From positions 1 to 7,024 of the forward strand of contig DGVK01000145.1 of NCBI GenBank assembly GCA_002395905.1: a DNA stretch of 7,024 nt, in the 5' to 3' direction. This stretch comes from Verrucomicrobia bacterium UBA4286. Its GTDB lineage: Bacteria; Verrucomicrobiota; Kiritimatiellia; RFP12; UBA1067. This document shows positions 1-6,155 of the stretch, one piece after another (position 1 is the stretch's first letter; every line of letters starts with the position of its first letter). Under the pieces are notes generated by a model. The model had not been told where the DNA came from. It saw nothing but the letters and a program-made list of their open reading frames with translations, and did no database searches. Both the position numbers and the translations under genes were made by a program.

Positions 1-35
1 AGAAAAAATTGGGGAACCTCCAAGAGATGTCCTGC

Positions 36-65
36 TGGACTTGCCGCGGCGGTATATGATATAAT
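36..65 (+). promoter_or_regulatory. Putative sigma-70-type promoter of the rnf operon
   Basis: A perfect TATAAT lies at 60-65, and a weak -35 candidate TGGACT (4 of 6 matches to TTGACA) lies at 36-41, giving an 18-base spacer. Transcription would be expected to start about 7 bases after the -10 box, at roughly 71-73. That is the rnfA start codon itself, so the mRNA may be leaderless. In agreement, no purine-rich ribosome binding site precedes rnfA, whereas most downstream genes have one. The -10 box is convincing; the -35 box is less certain. The remaining bases up to position 35 show nothing recognisable. Confidence 0.55.
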
Positions 66-71
66 GTCGCC

Positions 72-659
72 ATGAGTTACTATCTAATGCTGCTTGTCGG
101 CGCGGTTCTTGTGAACAATTTCGTTCTGAACCGCTTTCTCGGGTGCTGTCCGTTCCTTGGCGTCTCCAAGAAGATGGATACCGCCCTCGGCATGTCTGGC
201 GCGGTCGTTTTCGTGATGACGATCGCTGCGGCCGTTACGTGGTGCATCGACCACTGGCTTCTCGCGCCGAACGGTCTCGGCTACATCCACACTCTCGCGT
301 TCATTCTCGTGATCGCGTCGCTCGTGCAGTTCATCGACATCGCGATGAAGCGGTTTCTTCCGCCGCTTCACGCCGCGCTCGGAATCTTCCTCCCGCTCAT
401 AACGACCAACTGCGCCGTCCTGGGCGCGGCGGAGATCAACTGCAAGCAGGGCAGCGGTTTCGGCGAATCGGTGTTCTTCTCTTTCGCGGCGGCGCTCGGT
501 TTCGGTTTCGCGCTCGTCATATTCTCGGGCATCCGCGAAAAGCTCGCCCACGCCGATCCGCCGCGGTGCTTCAGAGGGATCGCGCTCGCGCTCGTGACAG
601 GCGGGCTTCTCTCGCTGGCCTTCATGGGTTTTTCGGGCCTTGTGAAACTGCCGTACTAG
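72..659 (+). CDS. rnfA: Rnf complex membrane subunit RnfA
   Basis: This is an integral inner-membrane subunit of the Rnf ferredoxin:NAD+ oxidoreductase, 195 residues against about 193 in E. coli RsxA. Family hallmarks are LVNNFVLNRFLGCCPFLGVS near residues 13-32, FLPLITTNCAVLG at 106-118 and AFMGFSGLVKL at the C-terminus. About six hydrophobic segments are visible (roughly 4-24, 40-60, 72-92, 100-120, 133-153 and 170-190). Cys26 and Cys114 match the conserved cysteines that, together with the paralogue RnfE, are thought to hold an iron-sulfur centre within the membrane. The start is chosen because the N-terminus aligns residue for residue with known RnfA. No Shine-Dalgarno sequence precedes it, and a TATAAT box ends 6 bases upstream. 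The protein is RnfA rather than RnfE or NqrE on the match to the RsxA sequence. rnfB follows after 18 bases. Confidence 0.95.
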   Translation: MSYYLMLLVGAVLVNNFVLNRFLGCCPFLGVSKKMDTALGMSGAVVFVMTIAAAVTWCIDHWLLAPNGLGYIHTLAFILVIASLVQFIDIAMKRFLPPLHAALGIFLPLITTNCAVLGAAEINCKQGSGFGESVFFSFAAALGFGFALVIFSGIREKLAHADPPRCFRGIALALVTGGLLSLAFMGFSGLVKLPY

Positions 660-677
660 TCGAACGGAGGAGATGAA

Positions 678-1487
678 ATGACTACAGCGATCTTGATCAT
701 TGCGGGAATCGGTCTTGCTGCGGCCGCTACGCTCGCCGTGGCGGATATATGCCTCAGCGTCAAGGAAGACCCGCGAATCGGCCTTGTGACGGCGGCGCTC
801 CCGGGCGCGAACTGCGGAGGATGCGGCTTCCCGGGCTGCGACGGCTACGCCCGCGCGCTCGTCGCGGGGACCGCGCCGAACGGAGCCTGCGCGGCGGGCG
901 GCGACGCCTGCGCCGCGGCGATAGCGAAGATTCTCGGAGTCGCGGCCACCGCGACTGAAAAGCGCGTCGCGCTCGTCAAGTGCTGCGGCACGCGCTCGGA
1001 GGCGATTCGCGTCGGCGACTACAACGGAATATGCGACTGCAACGTGGCCGCGGCGACCGCCGGCGGTGATAAAGGCTGCACATACGGATGCCTCGGCTAC
1101 GGCGCCTGCGCGAACGTCTGCCCAAAGGGGGCGATCTCCGTCCAGGACGGCCTCGCCAAGGTCGACAAACGCCTCTGCATCGGCTGCGGCAAATGCGTCG
1201 CGGCGTGCCCCAAGAAGCTTATCGAGCTTGTGCCTGCGTCGGCGACGATACACGTCCTCTGCAACAACCCCGATAAAGGCCCGACGGTCCGCAAGGTGTG
1301 CGGCGTGGGGTGCATGGGCTGTCATCTCTGCGAGAGGAATTCGGGCGGTAAAGAGGCCGGCCACTTCACATTCCAGGGCTTTCTCGCGAAGGTCAACTAC
1401 GAGAACCCGCCGACCGACGAGCAGATCGTCGCGAAGTGTCCGGCGAAGTGCATGAGCGTCGATCCTCATTTCGAGACCGGCCACTGA
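678..1487 (+). CDS. rnfB: Rnf complex iron-sulfur subunit RnfB, extended form
   Basis: RnfB is the subunit expected to accept electrons from reduced ferredoxin. It has 269 residues, longer than E. coli RsxB (about 192) and close to the extended forms of Clostridia and Bacteroidetes. In order it shows: an N-terminal membrane anchor (about 4-26); a Fes-type 4Fe-4S domain with Cys46, 49, 54 and 71 (CGGCGFPGC); a linker with Cys102/103 and Cys119/121; and a two-cluster ferredoxin domain with Cys134, 138, 144, 148 and Cys167, 170, 173, 177. A third ferredoxin-like module (about 205-258) keeps only Cys208, 212, 215, 218, 254 and 258. The start has a strong GGAGGA (666-671) 6 bases upstream. rnfC begins 23 bases after the stop. 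The identity is certain; the cluster count in the last module is inferred. Confidence 0.96.
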   Translation: MTTAILIIAGIGLAAAATLAVADICLSVKEDPRIGLVTAALPGANCGGCGFPGCDGYARALVAGTAPNGACAAGGDACAAAIAKILGVAATATEKRVALVKCCGTRSEAIRVGDYNGICDCNVAAATAGGDKGCTYGCLGYGACANVCPKGAISVQDGLAKVDKRLCIGCGKCVAACPKKLIELVPASATIHVLCNNPDKGPTVRKVCGVGCMGCHLCERNSGGKEAGHFTFQGFLAKVNYENPPTDEQIVAKCPAKCMSVDPHFETGH

Positions 1488-1494
1488 GTGCGGA

Positions 1495-1500
1495 AAGGAG
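1495..1500 (+). promoter_or_regulatory. Ribosome binding site that fixes the rnfC start
   Basis: AAGGAG at 1495-1500 lies 10 bases before the ATG at 1511. It favours that start over an in-frame ATG at 1436, which lies inside rnfB and would add 25 residues unlike any RnfC N-terminus. Confidence 0.75.
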
Positions 1501-1510
1501 CTTTCAGTCG

Positions 1511-2893
1511 ATGAAAACCGTAAAGAGCCAGTTTAAGTTCAAAGGCGGGGTGCATCCCGACTACAACAAGGAGCTTGCGCGCGGCAAGGCCATAGAACGC
1601 ATGCCCGTCCCCGCCGAGCTTGTGGTTTCGATGAGCCAGCATCTCGGCGCGCCGGCGAAGTGCATCGTCAAGGCGGGAGACTATGTCGTTAAGGGTCAGC
1701 TGCTCGGCGAGAGAAACGGCTTTATTTCAGTGCCGGTCTACGCGCCTGCCAGCGGACTCGTCAAGAGCGTCGAGCCTCGGTTCGGCCCGGCGGGAGGGAA
1801 AGCGCCTGCGGTCGTGATCGACACCACGGCCGCCGCGCCGGAGGGCGTTGACGCGACGGAGCGCACTCTTGCGCCCCTCGACTGGAAGACCGCGACAAAA
1901 GAGGAGCTTCTCGCCCGCGTGAACGACGCGGGGATCTGCGGCATGGGCGGCGCGGGCTTCCCTACATGCGTGAAGCTGAACCCTCCTCCCGGCAAGCGCT
2001 GCGAATACCTCATTCTCAACGGAGCGGAGTGCGAACCGTACCTCTGCGCAGACCACCACCTCATGCTTGAACGCGCCGACAGAGTGCGCCTCGGCGTGGA
2101 GATAATGCGCAAGATCCTCGGCATGCCGGCCGTGCGCATCGCGATAGAGGCCAACAAGCCGGACGCGATAGCGGCGATGGAGAAGGCCTTCGCAGACATC
2201 GACGGCAACGTGGAGATAGTCGTTCTGCCGGTGCTGTATCCGCAAGGCAGCGAAAAGCACCAGATTTTCGCGACCGTCGGACGCGTCGTCCCTGAACCGC
2301 CCGCGCTCCCGATCGACGTCGGCTGCGTCGTCGAGAACGTGGGAACCGTAGCCGCGATAGCCGACGCGGTGGAGAAGGGCGCGATTCTTCTTTCCCGCGT
2401 CACGACGGTTTCGGGCGACGCAGTCGCCGAGCCGAAAAACGTCGAGGCGCCGCTCGGGACGAAGTATTCGGACCTCATCGCGTTCTGCGGCGGCGAAAAG
2501 GGGCGCGTCGCCAAGCTTATCTCGGGTGGAACGATGATGGGCTTCGCCGTTTCCACGGCCGATATTTCGACGACCAAGACGACCTCCGGGCTGCTGCTTC
2601 TCTCGGGGAGGCGCGTGTTCCAGTACAGTTCGCAGGCGTGCATAAACTGCGGCAGATGCGTGAGAGCCTGCCCGATGAACCTGAACGCGGCCGAGATCGC
2701 CAAGGCGGTCGAGTCCGACGACATCAAGTCGGCCGAGGACGCCCACGTGATGACGTGCATAGAATGCGGCGCGTGCAGCTTCAGCTGTCCGGCGTACAGG
2801 CCGATAACCCAGTTCTGCCGCCGTGCGAAGAACTCGATCCGCGCGCGCATCGCCGCCGAGAAGGCCAAGGCCGCCGCCGCGGCCGCCAAGTAA
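1511..2893 (+). CDS. rnfC: Rnf complex NADH/FMN-binding subunit RnfC
   Basis: RnfC is the peripheral cytoplasmic subunit where NAD+ is reduced. It has 460 residues, and the fold is related to the complex I 51-kDa subunit. It begins with the RnfC barrel-sandwich N-terminal domain (to about residue 105, including the KGGVHP and APASGLVKSVE regions). The nucleotide/FMN domain follows, with the glycine-rich GICGMGGAGFPT at 141-152, NGAECEPYL at 170-178 and YPQGSEK at 243-249. Two C-terminal 4Fe-4S motifs are Cys377/380/383/387 and Cys416/419/422/426. The tail is short and Ala/Lys-rich (about 446-460). E. coli RsxC carries a much longer Ala-rich tail; this one is compact, as in most anaerobes. The start is set by AAGGAG at 1495-1500. 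The stop codon overlaps the rnfD ribosome binding site, which suggests tight co-translation. Confidence 0.96.
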   Translation: MKTVKSQFKFKGGVHPDYNKELARGKAIERMPVPAELVVSMSQHLGAPAKCIVKAGDYVVKGQLLGERNGFISVPVYAPASGLVKSVEPRFGPAGGKAPAVVIDTTAAAPEGVDATERTLAPLDWKTATKEELLARVNDAGICGMGGAGFPTCVKLNPPPGKRCEYLILNGAECEPYLCADHHLMLERADRVRLGVEIMRKILGMPAVRIAIEANKPDAIAAMEKAFADIDGNVEIVVLPVLYPQGSEKHQIFATVGRVVPEPPALPIDVGCVVENVGTVAAIADAVEKGAILLSRVTTVSGDAVAEPKNVEAPLGTKYSDLIAFCGGEKGRVAKLISGGTMMGFAVSTADISTTKTTSGLLLLSGRRVFQYSSQACINCGRCVRACPMNLNAAEIAKAVESDDIKSAEDAHVMTCIECGACSFSCPAYRPITQFCRRAKNSIRARIAAEKAKAAAAAAK

Positions 2894-2902
2894 GGAGATC
2901 TG

Positions 2903-3898
2903 ATGAAACCTAAAGACACAGCAGAACACTTCATCCTCAGTTCGTCGCCGCACGCCCACGCCGATTCGAGCGTGTCGCGCATAATGCTCGACGTGATCAT
3001 CGCGCTGCTGCCGACGACGGCGGCGGGCATATGGTTCTTCGGGCTCCCGGCGGTATGGACGGTGGCGACCTGCGTTGCAACCTGTATAGTGACCGAGGCC
3101 CTCTGCCGAATGGCGATGAAGCGCGAATCGACGATAGGCGACATGTCGGCGATAGTCACGGGGCTTCTCCTCGCGCTCAACCTCCCGGCGGGGCTTCCGC
3201 TCTGGATGGCCGTCGTTGGCTCGGTGTTCGCAATCGGCGTCGCCAAGCAGGTGTTCGGCGGACTCGGGATGAACCCGTTCAACCCTGCGCTCGCGGCGCG
3301 CGCGTTCATGCTCATCTCCTTCACCGGTCCGATGACGACGTGGCTCAAGCCGCTCTGGTGGAAGACGCCCGAGGCGATGACGACGGCGACCCCTCTCGCG
3401 CTCATGAAAGGGCTTTACGCCGTGGACTGCACTGCCTCGGCGACGCCCCACGCCCGGCACGCGCTTGAGGAGCTTCCCTCGCTCTGCGACATGCTTGTCG
3501 GCAATATGCCTGGCTGCATCGGCGAGGTCTCGGCGGCCGCCCTCGCTCTTGGCGCGGTGTACCTGCTCTGGCGCAAAGTTATAACGTGGCACATCCCGGT
3601 CGCCTTCATCGCGACGGTCGTCGTCTACTCCCTCATCGCCGGCGGTGCGCCGGCGTATGCGCAGGTTCTCACCGGCGGCGTGATGATCGGCGCGTGCTTC
3701 ATGGCGACGGACTACGTGACGAGCCCGACGACGTCCGCCGGCAAGCTCGTCTTCGGTTTCGGCTGCGGTCTAATCTGCATGCTGATACGCCAGTTCGGCT
3801 CGTATCCCGAAGGGTGCTCGTTCGCGATTCTCATAATGAACGCGCTCGCCCCGTTGATAAACCGCTGGACTCGGCCAAGGCCGTTCGGCGCGAAGTGA
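2903..3898 (+). CDS. rnfD: Rnf complex membrane flavoprotein subunit RnfD
   Basis: RnfD is an integral membrane subunit of 331 residues that carries covalent FMN and is thought to take part in ion translocation. Family landmarks are SSSPHAHADSSVSRIMLDV near the N-terminus (13-31), GGLGMNPFNPALAARAF at 119-135, ATPLALMKG at 162-170, FMATDYVTSPTTSAGK at 266-281 and YPEGCSFAILIMN at 301-313. Thr163 in the TTATPL context is the probable flavin-bearing residue; the consensus there is (S/T)GAT, so the usual Gly is Thr in this protein. Roughly eight to ten hydrophobic segments are visible, clustered at about 28-118 and 208-320. AAGGAGA (2892-2898) sits 4 bases upstream of the ATG and overlaps the rnfC stop. 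The protein is distinguished from NqrB by length and by its place between rnfC and rnfG. Confidence 0.95.
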   Translation: MKPKDTAEHFILSSSPHAHADSSVSRIMLDVIIALLPTTAAGIWFFGLPAVWTVATCVATCIVTEALCRMAMKRESTIGDMSAIVTGLLLALNLPAGLPLWMAVVGSVFAIGVAKQVFGGLGMNPFNPALAARAFMLISFTGPMTTWLKPLWWKTPEAMTTATPLALMKGLYAVDCTASATPHARHALEELPSLCDMLVGNMPGCIGEVSAAALALGAVYLLWRKVITWHIPVAFIATVVVYSLIAGGAPAYAQVLTGGVMIGACFMATDYVTSPTTSAGKLVFGFGCGLICMLIRQFGSYPEGCSFAILIMNALAPLINRWTRPRPFGAK

Positions 3899-3904
3899 AA
3901 GGAG
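3898..3904 (+). promoter_or_regulatory. Ribosome binding site that fixes the rnfG start
   Basis: AAAGGAG at 3898-3904 overlaps the last base of the rnfD stop codon and lies 8 bases before the ATG at 3913. The same frame is open far upstream (to 3586) within rnfD, but that extension is Arg-rich read-through with no family likeness. Confidence 0.75.
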
Positions 3905-3912
3905 CAGTCCAG

Positions 3913-4443
3913 ATGAAGAAGATACTTTCCCTTGTTGCAAGCCTTACCGTGATCTCCGGCGTGTGCGCGGCGGTTCTCGCGTATGTGAACGATCTCACCA
4001 GGGAGCCGATAGCCCAGATGCTCGTGAAGAAGACCGTCGAGGCGGCGAGGGCCGTCCTCCCGCCCGAAACGGCCGAAGTCGAGAAGGCCGCCTTCGCCGA
4101 CGGCGAGGAGTATTTCATCGGGAAGGACGCGTCGGGGGCTGTCGCGGGATACGCGGTGAAGGGTTCCGATCCCGGCGGATACGGCGGTGATGTCGTGCTT
4201 ATGGTCGGCTTCAAGGCCGACCGCAGGACCGTCGTGTGCTACAAGACGCTCGCCGCGGCCGAGACGCCCGGACTCGGCATGAAACTCAACACGCCCGAGT
4301 TCTCCGGCCAGTTCGCCGGCAGGGACGGCTCGTCCCTGCGCGTCAGGAAGGACGGCGGCGAGATAGAGGCGATAACGTCCGCCACGATAACATCCCGCGC
4401 CGTCTGCGGCGCGATAGCAAAGGCGTCCGCGAAGCTGAGGTAG
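3913..4443 (+). CDS. rnfG: Rnf complex periplasmic flavoprotein subunit RnfG
   Basis: RnfG is a subunit of 176 residues with one N-terminal membrane helix (about 4-25) and a periplasmic FMN-binding domain; it is related to NqrC. Hallmarks are the ETPGLGMKLN loop at 117-126 and the flavinylation motif ITSATITSRAV at 154-164. Thr158 is the likely attachment site for FMN transferred by ApbE. The consensus there is (S/T)GAT; here Ser occupies the Gly position. No apbE gene is present in the window, so flavinylation must rely on an enzyme encoded elsewhere. The start is chosen from the ribosome binding site at 3898-3904 and from the Lys-plus-hydrophobic N-terminus typical of the family. In E. coli the next gene is rsxE; here an acyltransferase begins only 7 bases after the stop. 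Confidence 0.94.
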   Translation: MKKILSLVASLTVISGVCAAVLAYVNDLTREPIAQMLVKKTVEAARAVLPPETAEVEKAAFADGEEYFIGKDASGAVAGYAVKGSDPGGYGGDVVLMVGFKADRRTVVCYKTLAAAETPGLGMKLNTPEFSGQFAGRDGSSLRVRKDGGEIEAITSATITSRAVCGAIAKASAKLR

Positions 4444-4450
4444 CCGTCAG

Positions 4451-5356
4451 ATGGTGAAATCCCGCGCGGCAGTGAACATCGAGTACGGGGCGTTGCGTTT
4501 CTTCTGCGCGCTTGTAAACATCATGCCATACCCTGTGGCGATGGCTGCGGCGCGCGGACTCGCCGGCTTCCTCTTCCATGTCGTGCGCTTCAAGCGCGCG
4601 CGGACTGTCGCGCGCATATCGGCGGCGTTTCCCGGTAAAACCCCTCGCGAGGTGAACGCGACAGCCGTGAAGTCTCTCGCGAACGTGCTGCAGTCAGCCG
4701 TCGAGATGATGCGCGCGCCGCGCCTGACGCGTCGCTGGATGGACCGTCACGTCATCGACGGGCTCAAGTATCACGGCCGCCTCAAGAGTCTCGTGGACGA
4801 AGGTCGCGGAGTGGTTATAATGGTGCCGCACTCCGGGAACTGGTACATGGCCGCGTGGTCGATGGCGAAATACGGCCTTAAGCTTTTCGCCCTCGCCGCG
4901 CCCCAGCGCAACCCAAGGATCGACGCATGGATGAAGCGTCAGTACGGCGATATAGAGGTTCTCGACCGCAGCGACCGTTCGACGCTCGGCGAGATTCGCG
5001 AAAAGCTGCGGGAGGGGCGCGCTTTCGCGATCCTGCCCGACCTTCGCGTGAAGACGCCCGACGTGGAGGTTCCCTTCCTCAACGGCAGCGCCAACGTCAG
5101 CCACGCCGGCGCGATGTTCGCCGTCCGCAGCGGCGCGCCGATAGTTGTCGCCGCGATGCGCCGCGTCAAGGGCCGCCACGCGTTCCGCCACATTGCGACG
5201 ATACGCCCCGACATGACGGCGAAGCCGAAGGAAGAGGCAGTGCGTCTTACGCGCGAGGTGATGAGGCTCATCAACGACGAGGTGAAGGCCCATCCCGGCG
5301 AATGGTACTGGTACAACAAGCGCTGGCTCCTGGAGCCGGTGCGCAGGCATGCATGA
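4451..5356 (+). CDS. LpxL/HtrB-family (lysophospholipid/lipid A) acyltransferase
   Basis: This 301-residue protein belongs to the LpxL/HtrB/MsbB family, which adds secondary acyl chains to lipid A or related lipids at the cytoplasmic face of the inner membrane. The N-terminus (about 12-46) is hydrophobic and probably membrane-attached. The core motif is VPHSGNWYMAAW at 125-136. His127 matches the catalytic His, but the position five residues later, normally Glu or Asp (HxGNWE), is Tyr132. Further family features are LPDLRVKTPDVEVPFLNG (195-212), SHAGAMFAVRSGAPIVVAAM (217-236) and the C-terminal EWYWYNKRWL (284-293), matching the usual EQWxWxHxRW. Only a weak GAGG (4437-4440) precedes the start. 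Its place directly after rnfG, where rnfE is expected, looks like simple co-transcription. The family call is firm; the substrate, and whether the enzyme is active, are not known. Confidence 0.85.
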   Translation: MVKSRAAVNIEYGALRFFCALVNIMPYPVAMAAARGLAGFLFHVVRFKRARTVARISAAFPGKTPREVNATAVKSLANVLQSAVEMMRAPRLTRRWMDRHVIDGLKYHGRLKSLVDEGRGVVIMVPHSGNWYMAAWSMAKYGLKLFALAAPQRNPRIDAWMKRQYGDIEVLDRSDRSTLGEIREKLREGRAFAILPDLRVKTPDVEVPFLNGSANVSHAGAMFAVRSGAPIVVAAMRRVKGRHAFRHIATIRPDMTAKPKEEAVRLTREVMRLINDEVKAHPGEWYWYNKRWLLEPVRRHA

Positions 5357-5358
5357 GG
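5354..5358 (+). promoter_or_regulatory. Ribosome binding site that decides the proC start
   Basis: TGAGG at 5354-5358 overlaps the stop codon of the acyltransferase and lies 8 bases before the ATG at 5367. An in-frame ATG at 5349 would add six residues ahead of the conserved ProC N-terminus and has no ribosome binding site of its own. Confidence 0.5.
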
Positions 5359-5366
5359 CAGTTGCA

Positions 5367-6155
5367 ATGAAATACAAGATAGCGTTCATCGGTGCGGGAA
5401 AGATGGCAGAAGGCATCCTTTCTGTCATTCCGGGGAAGGCGGATGTGATCATGGCCGAGAAGTCCGCCGCGCGGGCCCGCGACGTCAAGCGGCGCTGCGG
5501 CGTCGCCGTAACGGGCGACCCGGCGCTCGCCGCGAAGTCGGCCAGGATGGTGTTCCTGGCCGTCCGCCCGCAGGACGTGGACGAGGTCGCCGCCGTCGTG
5601 AAGCCAGTCCTCGGGCCGTCGCACGTCCTCGTATCCATCGTGGCCGGCAAGACGCTCGCGAAACTGCGCAGGGCGTTCGGCTCCAAGGCGCGGCTCGTGC
5701 GCGTGATGCCCAACCTTGCGCTGAGGGCGAACGCCGGCATGTGCGCTATATGCGCGTCGGCGAATGCAAAGAAGACCGACGTCGCGGCGGTCGGGCGGAT
5801 CCTCGGCGGCGCGGGGAGGACGGTCGTTCTCGCCGAACGCCACTTCGACGCCGTGACGGCGCTTTCGGGGTCGGGTCCGGCGTATTTCGCCTACATGGCC
5901 AAGGCCATGGCCGACGCAGGAAAGGCGCTCGGGCTTCCTGCGGACGTGGCGCTTCTTCTTTCCGAGCAGACGATGTATGGGACGGCGAAGTTCCTTCTGG
6001 AGAGCGCCATGCCGCTGGAGCCGTTCATCGACGGAGTCTGCACGAAGGGCGGCACGACAGCGGCGGGGATGGAGCGCCTCGCGCCGTCGGCCTTTCATGA
6101 GATTGTCGCGGCGACGCTCGCCGCCGCGGCCGAACGTTCAAAGGAGCTGGCATGA
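5367..6155 (+). CDS. proC: Pyrroline-5-carboxylate reductase
   Basis: ProC catalyses the last step of proline synthesis, reducing 1-pyrroline-5-carboxylate with NAD(P)H in the cytoplasm. The protein has 262 residues, within the usual 260-280. The N-terminal Rossmann dinucleotide-binding site is IAFIGAGKMAEGIL (5-18). FLAVRPQDV (63-71) and VRVMPNLALR (111-120) are standard for the family. The C-terminal dimerisation and substrate domain carries ALSGSGPAYFAYM (165-177) and TKGGTTAAGM (226-235). I see no missing conserved residue. The gene starts 10 bases after the acyltransferase stop and ends in a 4-base ATGA overlap with nadD, so the two are very likely translationally coupled. It has no obvious mechanistic tie to Rnf beyond using a reduced nicotinamide cofactor. 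Confidence 0.95.
   Translation: MKYKIAFIGAGKMAEGILSVIPGKADVIMAEKSAARARDVKRRCGVAVTGDPALAAKSARMVFLAVRPQDVDEVAAVVKPVLGPSHVLVSIVAGKTLAKLRRAFGSKARLVRVMPNLALRANAGMCAICASANAKKTDVAAVGRILGGAGRTVVLAERHFDAVTALSGSGPAYFAYMAKAMADAGKALGLPADVALLLSEQTMYGTAKFLLESAMPLEPFIDGVCTKGGTTAAGMERLAPSAFHEIVAATLAAAAERSKELA

Noticed and set aside
2..64. An open frame ending in TAA at 62-64 that could be the tail of an upstream gene
   Set aside because: Twenty codons without a recognisable motif cannot support a gene, and the stop lies inside the TATAAT promoter box.
1436..1510. A longer RnfC starting at 1436
   Set aside because: The extra 25 residues are a shifted reading of the rnfB end; the ATG at 1511 has its own ribosome binding site and gives the normal RnfC N-terminus.
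1727..3592. Very long minus-strand open frames opposite rnfC and rnfD, and similar ones opposite other genes
   Set aside because: Their products are low-complexity Arg/His/Ala/Ser-rich and unlike any family. They are opened by the strong G/C third-position bias of the plus-strand genes, which have clear homologues.
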